Assembly: GCA_026786225.1 (NCBI GenBank)
Contig: JAJAYN010000088.1
Span: forward strand, 1-8,586
Direction of reading: 5' to 3'
Source: Burkholderiales bacterium
GTDB lineage: Bacteria; Pseudomonadota; Gammaproteobacteria; Burkholderiales; Usitatibacteraceae
DNA: 8,586 nucleotides
Part shown: piece by piece, positions 1 to 6,038 of the stretch
Position numbering within the stretch: the stretch's first letter is position 1
Layout of the letters: each line of letters starts with the position of its first letter
Position numbers and translations under genes: made by a program
The notes under the pieces: model-generated
What the model saw: only the letters and a program-made list of their open reading frames with translations
Told to the model about the DNA's origin: nothing
The model's database searches: none

Positions 1-293
1 GTGTAAGTCCCGCCCGGTGAAATGCTCCAGCCGCAAAATTAGCCGCTTAGCATGCGAGTGTCTGACTGACCTTATTGTTGGCAATTACCTGTGGCCATTT
101 GCCACCCCGGTTTCTCCCACCCGTGGCGAAGAGGTGCAAATATTGCAGCCCCTCGCTACAAAATCGCTGTAGCGAAATTGCAGCAACGCCCTTTTTCTAG
201 TCTATTGAAAACACAAATAAAGTTTGTAAGTGCTGGTCAATAATGAAATAATTCATTTCTTCGGAAATTGCCTCATAGCCACAGAAATTGAAA
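1..293. other. Gene-free region, possible end of an integrated element
   Basis: I see no supportable gene here. The plus strand has one frame open from the left edge to a stop at 170-172 (about 56 codons) with no recognisable protein signature. The minus strand is stopped in all frames. The part from about 175 to 300 is AT-rich, unlike the GC-richer genes that start at 558. Small structures include an 8-bp inverted repeat at 153-160/168-175, a 6-bp one at 242-247/252-257, and three copies of GAAATTG (174, 264, 284). The region abuts a tRNA 3' fragment, so I infer it may be the distal end of an element integrated in a tRNA gene. No integrase is visible, and the integrase of such elements usually lies at the other end. 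Confidence 0.4.
153..175. repeat. Inverted repeat / hairpin
   Basis: The arms TCGCTACA (153-160) and TGTAGCGA (168-175) are perfectly complementary over 8 bp with a 7-base loop. The sequence after it is AAATTGC rather than a T-run, so it does not look like an intrinsic terminator. Its function is unknown. It could be a protein-binding site or a structured RNA end within the putative island edge. Confidence 0.45.
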
Positions 294-298
294 CATAG
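264..298 (+). repeat. Tandem direct repeat GAAATTGnnnCATAG, period 20
   Basis: Two copies lie at 264-278 and 284-298. They match at 12 of 15 positions, the three mismatches being the central bases, and are spaced exactly 20 bases apart. The second copy runs into the tRNA 3' fragment: its CATAG aligns with anticodon positions 34-38. The first copy contains CTCATAG, which also resembles a CAU anticodon loop. Directly repeated short sites beside an attachment core are typical of recombinase or excisionase binding sites, but that role is inferred here. Confidence 0.4.
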
Positions 299-336
299 TC
301 TGCGGGCACCCTGTTCGAATCAGGGATTGGCCACCA
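294..336 (+). tRNA. 3' half of a tRNA gene (fragment), probable att site
   Basis: The T arm is perfect: stem CCCTG (309-313), loop TTCGAAT (314-320) and stem CAGGG (321-325). The 3' acceptor strand ATTGGCC (326-332), discriminator A (333) and encoded CCA (334-336) follow. Counting back with a five-base variable loop (304-308) and a five-base stem strand TCTGC (299-303) puts CAT at 34-36, suggesting tRNA-Met or Ile2, though this identity is weak. The expected 5' acceptor strand GGCCAAT, a D arm and the partner anticodon strand GCAGA are all absent upstream, and position 33 is not T. So this is not a complete gene. A group I intron in the anticodon loop is the other way to separate the halves, but I see no intron core motifs. 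The fragment is best read as the 3' duplication left by site-specific integration. Confidence 0.6.
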
Positions 337-345
337 GTTCACTTC

Positions 346-370
346 GAAAGGCCGCTGCAAGCGGCCTTTC
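346..370 (+). terminator. Rho-independent terminator after the tRNA fragment
   Basis: This is a perfect 11-bp inverted repeat (346-356 with 360-370) whose core AGGCCGCT pairs with AGCGGCCT around a 3-base loop. The arms are flanked by A and T runs, and the 3' side is moderately T-rich (CTTTCATT). It begins 10 bases after the encoded CCA, the normal place for a tRNA terminator. It also insulates miaB from transcription coming from the left. Confidence 0.75.
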
Positions 371-409
371 ATTCGTCAGGCACAGTTAAATCGGCTGCGA
401 GGCCTCAAT

Positions 410-437
410 TTGACGATTCCGCTCCGCGTCGTACGGT
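410..437 (+). promoter_or_regulatory. Possible sigma70 promoter for the miaB gene block
   Basis: TTGACG (410-415) is close to the -35 consensus. TACGGT (432-437), 16 bases downstream, is a poor -10 match, and TACGAT at 440-445 is a better hexamer at too long a spacing. A promoter is expected between the terminator at 346-370 and miaB, but this assignment is weak. Confidence 0.25.
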
Positions 438-516
438 TGTACGATTCCGGTGCTTATCGCCAACTTGAAGCCTCTCGCTCGATTTTCCAGTACCTTCAAT
501 TGCCGCAAGTTGCGGC
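413..516. repeat. miaB leader: direct repeat and small hairpin
   Basis: The 9-base word ACGATTCCG occurs at 413-421 and again at 441-449 (period 28), overlapping the candidate promoter. Further down, GCCGCAA (502-508) and TTGCGGC (510-516) form a tight hairpin about 30 bases before the miaB ribosome binding site. The leader is otherwise without a gene. Either element could be a binding site or 5' UTR structure. Nothing in the sequence shows that they are functional. Confidence 0.3.
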
Positions 517-557
517 GAGCAACTGCCCGGTTTATCTACCGCACCCAGGAGCCTCAA

Positions 558-1955
558 ATGTCTGCCACACCGCCCGCTGCACCCAAGAAACTCTTCATCA
601 AGACCTTCGGCTGCCAGATGAACGAGTATGACTCGGACAAGATGGCTGACGTGCTCAATGCCTTCGAGGGGTATGAAAAGACGGCCAAACCTGAGCACGC
701 GGATGTGATTCTTTATAACTCCTGCTCGGTACGCGAGAAAGCATCCGAAAAGCTGTTTAGCGATTTGGGGCGTATCCGCGAGTTGAAGCTTGCCAACCCG
801 GCGCTGCTGATCGGCGTGGGTGGGTGCGTGGCTTCGCAAGAGGGTGAGGCCATCGTCAAGCGTGCGCCATACGTCGATCTGGTTTTTGGTCCACAAACGC
901 TGCATCGGCTGCCGCAGATGATTCAGGCCAAGCGCAAAACCGGCGAATCGCAGGTGGATATCTCCTTTCCAGAAGTCGAAAAATTCGACAACATGCCGCC
1001 CGCCCGCGTTGAGGGCGTGACGGCATTCGTGTCAATCATGGAAGGCTGCTCAAAATATTGCAGTTTTTGCGTCGTGCCCTACACACGCGGAGAGGAAATA
1101 TCGCGCTCATTTGACAGTGTCATGGCCGATATTCGCGATCTGGTCTCTAAAGGTGTGAAGGAAGTGACGCTACTTGGGCAAAACGTAAACGCATACGCAG
1201 GAGGGATGCCCGACGGCGAGTCGGCAGATTTTGCACTGCTACTTTCTGCCGTGCACGGCATCTCAGGTATCGAGCGTATCCGCTACACCACCTCGCATCC
1301 ACTTGAATTCACACAACGCCTGATCGATTGCTACGCAAAGCTGCCAAAGCTTGTTTCGCAATTGCACTTGCCGGTGCAATCCGGCTCCGACAAAGTGCTG
1401 GCGGCGATGAAGCGCAATTACACGGCAATGGAGTACAAATCGATCATCCGTCGTCTGCGTGCGGTGCGACCAGACATTTCGATTTCCAGCGATTTCATCA
1501 TCGGTTTTCCCGGCGAGACCGAGGACGATTTTGAGCGGACCATGAAGCTGATCGACGACATCCAATTCGACGGCAGTTTTTCATTCATTTATTCGCGCCG
1601 CCCCGGCACACCTGCCGCCAGCCTGATCGACGACACGCCATATGAAACAAAATTGAAGCGCCTGCATCGCATGCAAAAGGTGCTCGATGCGCAGATGCAT
1701 GCTGTCTCCAACGCGATGATCGGTAGTATCCAGCGCGTATTGGTTGAAGGCGCATCACGCAAGGATGCCCTTGAGTTAATGGGGCGCACCGACAACAACC
1801 GCGTGGTGAATTTCCCGGTGAGCGGAAACAACGCGCTGCGCCTGGTTGGGAAATTTGTCGATGTGGTCATCAATGATGTCAGCCATTACACATTGCGCGG
1901 CGAGATTGTGCTTAACGATATCGAGACGGCGCCAGCGGTTTGGTTCCCGGCCTAG
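558..1955 (+). CDS. miaB: tRNA-2-methylthio-N6-dimethylallyladenosine synthase MiaB
   Basis: A radical SAM methylthiotransferase that converts i6A37 to ms2i6A37 in tRNAs reading UNN codons, acting in the cytoplasm. The 465-residue product has the full family layout. The N-terminal UPF0004 domain (about 11-125) has the three cluster cysteines C19 (FGCQMNEYDS), C56 (YNSCSVRE) and C90 (GGCVASQ). The radical SAM domain has CxxxCxxC in GCSKYCSFCVVPYTRG (C164, C168, C171). A TRAM RNA-binding domain follows from about 380 to 455. I start at ATG 558 because AGGAG lies at 547-551 with 6-base spacing and the protein then has family length. The frame stays open to an ATG at 450, but that would add 36 residues unlike the family. 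It is first in a same-strand run, with phoH 3 bases after its stop. All six metal ligands are present, so it should be active. Confidence 0.97.
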   Translation: MSATPPAAPKKLFIKTFGCQMNEYDSDKMADVLNAFEGYEKTAKPEHADVILYNSCSVREKASEKLFSDLGRIRELKLANPALLIGVGGCVASQEGEAIVKRAPYVDLVFGPQTLHRLPQMIQAKRKTGESQVDISFPEVEKFDNMPPARVEGVTAFVSIMEGCSKYCSFCVVPYTRGEEISRSFDSVMADIRDLVSKGVKEVTLLGQNVNAYAGGMPDGESADFALLLSAVHGISGIERIRYTTSHPLEFTQRLIDCYAKLPKLVSQLHLPVQSGSDKVLAAMKRNYTAMEYKSIIRRLRAVRPDISISSDFIIGFPGETEDDFERTMKLIDDIQFDGSFSFIYSRRPGTPAASLIDDTPYETKLKRLHRMQKVLDAQMHAVSNAMIGSIQRVLVEGASRKDALELMGRTDNNRVVNFPVSGNNALRLVGKFVDVVINDVSHYTLRGEIVLNDIETAPAVWFPA

Positions 1956-1958
1956 CAG

Positions 1959-2933
1959 TTGAAAACGCCGTCGATGGAATTTGCTTTTACACCCGTGGAC
2001 AACCACAGGCTGGCGTCGCTGTGTGGTTCCATGGACGCCAATATTCGCCAGATTGAAGCGGCGCTGGACGTATCCATTTCCCGGCGCGGCGAGAAATTTT
2101 CCGTAACAGGAGAGCGCGACAAGATTGAGCTCGCGGCCAAGGTGCTGAACCGCTTTTACGCCAAGGCGCATAACGACCTGTCGGTCGAAGAAATCCAGTT
2201 GGGCATCGTCGAAATGCGTCATGCCCGTGAAACAAAAGTTACCAAGACCGCTGAACTTGCCCCGACCGAAGAAGTTGCGTTGCAAACGCGGCGCGCTGAT
2301 TTGCGCGCCCGCACTGACCATCAGTCGCAATATATCCGGCAGATGCAGACGCACGACATTACCTTTGGCGTGGGACCAGCAGGCACCGGCAAGACCTACC
2401 TCGCCGTCGCATGTGCGGTCGATGCGTTCGAACGTGATCTTGTCAAACGTATCGTGCTGACGCGCCCAGCAGTCGAAGCCGGTGAGCGCCTTGGTTTCCT
2501 GCCAGGTGATCTTTCGCAAAAGGTGGATCCCTACCTTCGCCCCCTGTACGACGCGCTTTACGAGTTGCTCGGTTTTGACAAGGTCAGCCGCATGTTCGAG
2601 CGCCAGCAAATCGAAGTTGCCCCACTGGCGTTTATGCGTGGCCGTACATTGAACCACTCGTTCATCATTCTGGACGAGGCACAAAATACGACGCCGGAAC
2701 AAATGAAGATGTTTCTGACGCGGATCGGCTTCGGCACCAAAGCCGTCATCACCGGTGACGTCACGCAGGTGGATTTGAAGCACGGCACGACCAGCGGCCT
2801 GATCGACGCACGAAACGTACTGCACGGCATTCGCGGTATCGCGTTCACGATTTTTCAGGCTAACGATGTCGTCAGGCATCCGCTGGTGCAGTCCATCGTG
2901 ACCGCCTACGAAGCGCACCGCAGGATTCGCTGA
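1959..2933 (+). CDS. ybeZ: PhoH-family ATPase (YbeZ-like)
   Basis: A cytoplasmic PhoH-like P-loop NTPase. Its exact biochemical role is unsettled, but in E. coli the homologue YbeZ is encoded with and works beside YbeY in RNA and ribosome metabolism. The 324-residue product has an N-terminal KH-like region (about 15-75), a linker, then the PhoH domain (about 120-320). That domain has Walker A GPAGTGKT (139-146) and Walker B FIILDEAQN (235-243), with VLTRPAVEAGERLGFLPGD (166-184) between them. The start is probably TTG 1959, giving MKTPSMEF, which resembles my recollection of related N termini. ATG 1974, five codons later, is the alternative. Neither has a good Shine-Dalgarno sequence, and the 3-base gap after miaB suggests translational coupling. 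ybeY follows 10 bases after the stop. Confidence 0.93.
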   Translation: MKTPSMEFAFTPVDNHRLASLCGSMDANIRQIEAALDVSISRRGEKFSVTGERDKIELAAKVLNRFYAKAHNDLSVEEIQLGIVEMRHARETKVTKTAELAPTEEVALQTRRADLRARTDHQSQYIRQMQTHDITFGVGPAGTGKTYLAVACAVDAFERDLVKRIVLTRPAVEAGERLGFLPGDLSQKVDPYLRPLYDALYELLGFDKVSRMFERQQIEVAPLAFMRGRTLNHSFIILDEAQNTTPEQMKMFLTRIGFGTKAVITGDVTQVDLKHGTTSGLIDARNVLHGIRGIAFTIFQANDVVRHPLVQSIVTAYEAHRRIR

Positions 2934-2943
2934 CGGGCAATTT

Positions 2944-3393
2944 ATGGGGCTTCATCCACACGCACTCAATATCCAGATTGCCAGCAGGATCAAAGGTATT
3001 CCGCGCGAGCGTGACTTCAGAAAATGGCTAGTCGCAGCGCTGCCGAAGGCGGCCGAATTGACGCTGCGTGTCGTCAATGGCGCAGAGGGACGCGCGCTCA
3101 ACAACGGCTTTCGCGGCAAATCCTACGCGACCAATGTCTTGACGTTCGTTTATCACGAAAAGAAATCGCCGCTGCTGATGGGCGACATCGTGCTCTGCGC
3201 GCCCGTGGTGGCGCGTGAAGCGCGCGAGCAAAGCAAGACGCTTGCCGCGCACTACGCGCATCTTACGATTCATGGCGCGCTCCATCTGGCCGGGTTGGAT
3301 CATGAAGTCGAGCGTGCAGCGCGGACGATGGAAAAAACTGAAATCGCCATACTCGATTCGCTCGGCTTTGATAACCCCTACACGGATTCATGA
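2944..3393 (+). CDS. ybeY: Endoribonuclease YbeY (16S rRNA maturation)
   Basis: A single-strand-specific, zinc-dependent endoribonuclease needed for 16S rRNA 3'-end maturation and 70S quality control. The 149-residue product has the family metal site H3xH5xH in HGALHLAGLDH (H110, H114, H120). The conserved upstream element RGKSYATNVLTF (57-68) includes the family arginine (R57). The C-terminal LGFDNPY matches the usual ending. The metal motif reads GLDH where the common form is GYDH. The zinc-binding histidines are intact, so I expect activity. ATG 2944 gives family length but has only a weak upstream purine run (GGGCA). The gene sits directly after its functional partner phoH/ybeZ, 10 bases apart, and before corC/ybeX. 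Confidence 0.95.
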   Translation: MGLHPHALNIQIASRIKGIPRERDFRKWLVAALPKAAELTLRVVNGAEGRALNNGFRGKSYATNVLTFVYHEKKSPLLMGDIVLCAPVVAREAREQSKTLAAHYAHLTIHGALHLAGLDHEVERAARTMEKTEIAILDSLGFDNPYTDS

Positions 3394-3481
3394 CACTGGC
3401 AGGCGTTGGTGCCGCTGTCCCGCCGCAAGCGATTTTGCGCCTTGTGTTAGAGTGACTTCACCGCAATAACTGAAACAATCA

Positions 3482-4357
3482 ATGGACGATTCTCCCAAGC
3501 GCTCGCTACTTGAGCGCCTCTCTTCCATGCTCTTGCGAGAGCCGGAAGACCGTGGCCAACTGGTCGAATTGTTGCACGGCGCATTTGAAAAAAACCTGCT
3601 CGACGCCGATGCGCTCTCGATGATCGAGGGGGTGATGCAGGTCTCGGAAATGCAGGCACGCGACGTGATGATCCCGCGCTCCCAAATGGACATGATCGAT
3701 GTCGAAGATGAGCCAGACACCTTCATTCCCTTCGTCATCGAAACCGCGCATTCCCGTTTCCCGGTCTACGAAAATGGCAAAGACAACGTTATCGGCATCC
3801 TGCTGGCCAAGGATTTGCTGCGCTACTACGCCAACGCCGACGAATTCGATGTGCGCGACATGCTGCGGCCGGCCGTCTTTGCGCCGGAATCGAAACGCCT
3901 CAATATCCTGCTTCGCGAATTCAAGGCCAATCGCAATCACATCGCCATCATTGTCGATGAGTATGGCGGTGTCGCCGGACTGGTCACCATTGAAGACGTA
4001 CTCGAGCAAATCGTCGGCGACATCGAGGATGAATTCGATTTCGACGAAACAGAAGACAATATCCTGCCCGATAAATCCGGGCGTTTTCGCGTCAAGGCGG
4101 TTACCGAGATCGCCGACTTCAACGAGGCGTTCCAGACGCATTTCTCGGATGAAGCTTTCGATACCGTCGGCGGTCTTGTCGTCAACCGCTTTGGCCGCGT
4201 TCCCAAGCGTGGCGAATCGGTGATGTTCGACGACTTCAAATTTGCGGTGTTGCGTGCCGACAGCCGCAAGGTGCATTCGTTGCTGGTGGAGCGCATCGCC
4301 GCACCTGAGCCGGGCCAGGTTGGCGCGAGTGGCATTGACAAGAAAGTGGCGCCATAA
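3482..4357 (+). CDS. corC: CorC/YbeX family CBS-domain protein
   Basis: A soluble CorC/HlyC-type protein. The family was named for magnesium and cobalt efflux linked to CorA, and E. coli YbeX has since been tied to ribosome metabolism, so the molecular role here is uncertain. In the 291-residue product the first CBS domain starts near 60 (ARDVMIPRSQMDMIDV), with HSRFPVYENGKDNVIGILLAKD at about 90-111 shown only by position and key residues R92, P94, Y96 and G104. The second covers about 130-185 and holds DEYGGVAGLVTIEDVLEQIV (159-178). A CorC_HlyC domain spans about 195-275. There is no membrane segment, so this is the short cytoplasmic form, not a membrane DUF21 paralogue. An 88-base gap separates it from ybeY, and no clear ribosome binding site precedes ATG 3482. 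lnt follows after 28 bases. Confidence 0.94.
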   Translation: MDDSPKRSLLERLSSMLLREPEDRGQLVELLHGAFEKNLLDADALSMIEGVMQVSEMQARDVMIPRSQMDMIDVEDEPDTFIPFVIETAHSRFPVYENGKDNVIGILLAKDLLRYYANADEFDVRDMLRPAVFAPESKRLNILLREFKANRNHIAIIVDEYGGVAGLVTIEDVLEQIVGDIEDEFDFDETEDNILPDKSGRFRVKAVTEIADFNEAFQTHFSDEAFDTVGGLVVNRFGRVPKRGESVMFDDFKFAVLRADSRKVHSLLVERIAAPEPGQVGASGIDKKVAP

Positions 4358-4359
4358 GA

Positions 4360-4371
4360 ATAAAATTTTAT
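4360..4371. repeat. AT-only palindrome between corC and lnt
   Basis: ATAAAATTTTAT is a perfect 12-base palindrome 2 bases after the corC stop and 14 bases before the lnt start. It may simply be AT-rich spacer, part of an internal promoter, or a binding site. It is too weak in GC to act as a terminator. Confidence 0.3.
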
Positions 4372-4385
4372 GTTGATCGCTTGAA

Positions 4386-6038
4386 ATGAAGCGCGCCGTG
4401 TTGTTACCGGCAAGGTTCGCCTTGCAGCTTGCCATTGCATTCGCTTCGGGCGGATTTGGCGTATTGGCATTCGCACCGCTCCAGTGGTGGCCGCTCGCAC
4501 TGGTGTCGATGTTTTTCCTTTTCGCCCTGTGGCATCGCGCGGGCAGCGTCCGGCGCGCGTTTGCAATCGGGTTTGCCTGGGGGCTCGGCCTGTTCCTCGC
4601 CGGCGTGCCGTGGATATACGTGAGCCTGCATGTCTTTGGCGGCATGCCTGTGATTCTCGCTGCCATCGCCACATTCCTGTTTTGTTGTTACCTCTCAATA
4701 TTCCCGGCGCTGGCTTGCGTCCTGCACCGAAAACTGGTCGCTGGCTTTGGCGTGTCGGCAGTCGCGTCCCTGCTTCTTGTCATGCCGGCGTGCTTCGTCA
4801 TCGGCGAATACGTGCGCGGCTGGTTTTTCTCAGGTTTCCCGTGGCTGGTGTTTGGCTATTCGCAGACGCCGGGTGGATTGGCATTTCCACCACTGATCGG
4901 CTACGCGCCCGTCATCGGGGCCTTCGGCATTTCCTGGTTGCTGGCGATGACCGCAGGTCTGGGCGTGCTTTTTATGCGACCCACCAGCGGCATTGTTTGG
5001 TCACGGCGCGGGCGGTCCGTTGCCTTAGGTGCGACATTGGCCGTGTGGGCCATCGGTGGTGCGCTGCATCAGTATCCATGGAGTGCACCCAAAGGTGCGC
5101 CACTGACGGTTGCATTGCTGCAGGGAAATATCGAGCAGAGTCTCAAGTGGCGCGAGGATCAACGACTCCCGACGCTGAATGCTTATCGCGAGATGGTGGA
5201 AAAGTCGACCGCGCGCCTGATTGTCTTACCGGAAACGGCGTTGCCTGTGTTGCACGAAGTACCGGCTGACTACCTTGCCGCGCTAAAGCGCCGCAGCGAG
5301 ATGAACGGCGGCGACGCGATTGTCGGTACGGCTATCGTTGAGCGCGACGCAGGGGACGGTCGGTTGCGAAGGGTTACAAACAGCGCCGTCTCCATCGGTA
5401 GTTCGCCGCTGCAGCGTTACGATAAACAGCATCTCGTGGTGTTCGGTGAATTCATTCCACCGCTTTTCTCGTGGGTATATCAGTGGCTGAAAATTCCGGT
5501 CGGCAGTATGGATGCGGGGAGCATCGACCAAAAACCGATGCAAATTGCCGGTCACGCAGTCGCGGTGAATATCTGCTACGAGGACGCGTTCGGGCCTGAG
5601 ATCGCACGCCAACTACCGGAGGCCGAGTTGCTGGTGAATATTTCAAACATGGCCTGGTTCGGAAACTTATTCGCCTCTGATCAGCAGGCGCAATTTTCGC
5701 AAATGCGTGCGCTGGAAACCGGTCGCTGGATACTGCGTTCAACCAATACCGGCGTCACTGCAGCGATCAATGAGAAGGGCGAGATTGTCAAAGCGCTGCC
5801 GCAGTTTGTTCGCGGCACGCTTGAGGTAGAAGTGCAGCCACGCGCGGGCACAACACCGTACGTGCTTTGGCAGGACAGGGTGATTCTGGGTTTGCTGTTG
5901 TTGGCACTGGCCGTCGGGTGTGCACTAAAATACGTAGATCGCCATTCGGCGGCACTTCCAGAGCAAAAGCAGCCTGCAACCCGCACCAGTGCTGGAGTTT
6001 CGCGAAATTTTGCGGCTATGCCACCCGTGCGCGAATAA
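4386..6038 (+). CDS. lnt: Apolipoprotein N-acyltransferase Lnt
   Basis: An inner-membrane enzyme that adds the third acyl chain to the N-terminal cysteine of lipoproteins, the last step of maturation after Lgt and LspA and needed for Lol sorting. The 550-residue product has about six N-terminal membrane segments (between about 12 and 228), a periplasmic nitrilase-type domain (about 240-485), and a final membrane segment (about 499-515). The catalytic triad is present: E283 in LPETALP, K347 in YDKQHLVVFGE, and C397 in VNICYED. E355 corresponds to the additional conserved glutamate. ATG 4386 gives a typical start but has no visible Shine-Dalgarno sequence. About 35 residues after the last membrane segment form a polar tail (EQKQPATRTSAG region). 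The last 23 bases overlap the opposing methyltransferase gene. Confidence 0.96.
   Translation: MKRAVLLPARFALQLAIAFASGGFGVLAFAPLQWWPLALVSMFFLFALWHRAGSVRRAFAIGFAWGLGLFLAGVPWIYVSLHVFGGMPVILAAIATFLFCCYLSIFPALACVLHRKLVAGFGVSAVASLLLVMPACFVIGEYVRGWFFSGFPWLVFGYSQTPGGLAFPPLIGYAPVIGAFGISWLLAMTAGLGVLFMRPTSGIVWSRRGRSVALGATLAVWAIGGALHQYPWSAPKGAPLTVALLQGNIEQSLKWREDQRLPTLNAYREMVEKSTARLIVLPETALPVLHEVPADYLAALKRRSEMNGGDAIVGTAIVERDAGDGRLRRVTNSAVSIGSSPLQRYDKQHLVVFGEFIPPLFSWVYQWLKIPVGSMDAGSIDQKPMQIAGHAVAVNICYEDAFGPEIARQLPEAELLVNISNMAWFGNLFASDQQAQFSQMRALETGRWILRSTNTGVTAAINEKGEIVKALPQFVRGTLEVEVQPRAGTTPYVLWQDRVILGLLLLALAVGCALKYVDRHSAALPEQKQPATRTSAGVSRNFAAMPPVRE

Noticed and set aside
2..172. Frame open from the left edge to a stop at 170, possible end of a gene
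   Set aside because: About 56 codons with no recognisable motif; an open frame this long is easily due to chance, and part of it is inverted-repeat sequence.
175..300. Group I intron splitting the tRNA at the anticodon loop
   Set aside because: The position would fit known tRNA introns, and ATAGTC at 295-300 is superficially like a P7 strand, but it lies in the tRNA-like part and no P, Q or R core elements or 5' exon are present in the 293 bases to the left.
450..557. N-terminal extension of miaB to the ATG at 450
   Set aside because: The added 36 residues do not resemble MiaB, while ATG 558 has AGGAG at the right distance and gives the normal family length.
1776..2918. 380-codon open frame on the minus strand across phoH and the end of miaB
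   Set aside because: It lies wholly opposite genes with clear Walker and TRAM signatures, has no recognisable domain, and is the usual open antisense frame of GC-biased codons.
3434..3453. Internal promoter before corC
   Set aside because: TAGAGT at 3448-3453 is a fair -10 match, but no acceptable -35 lies 16-18 bases upstream.
3506..4672. 388-codon open frame on the minus strand across corC and the start of lnt
   Set aside because: It is antisense to two well-supported genes, has no family motif, and its composition (H, R and Q rich) is typical of a shadow frame.
4484..5269. 261-codon plus-strand frame inside lnt
   Set aside because: It is an out-of-frame arginine- and cysteine-rich translation within lnt, whose own frame holds the full catalytic triad and membrane segments.
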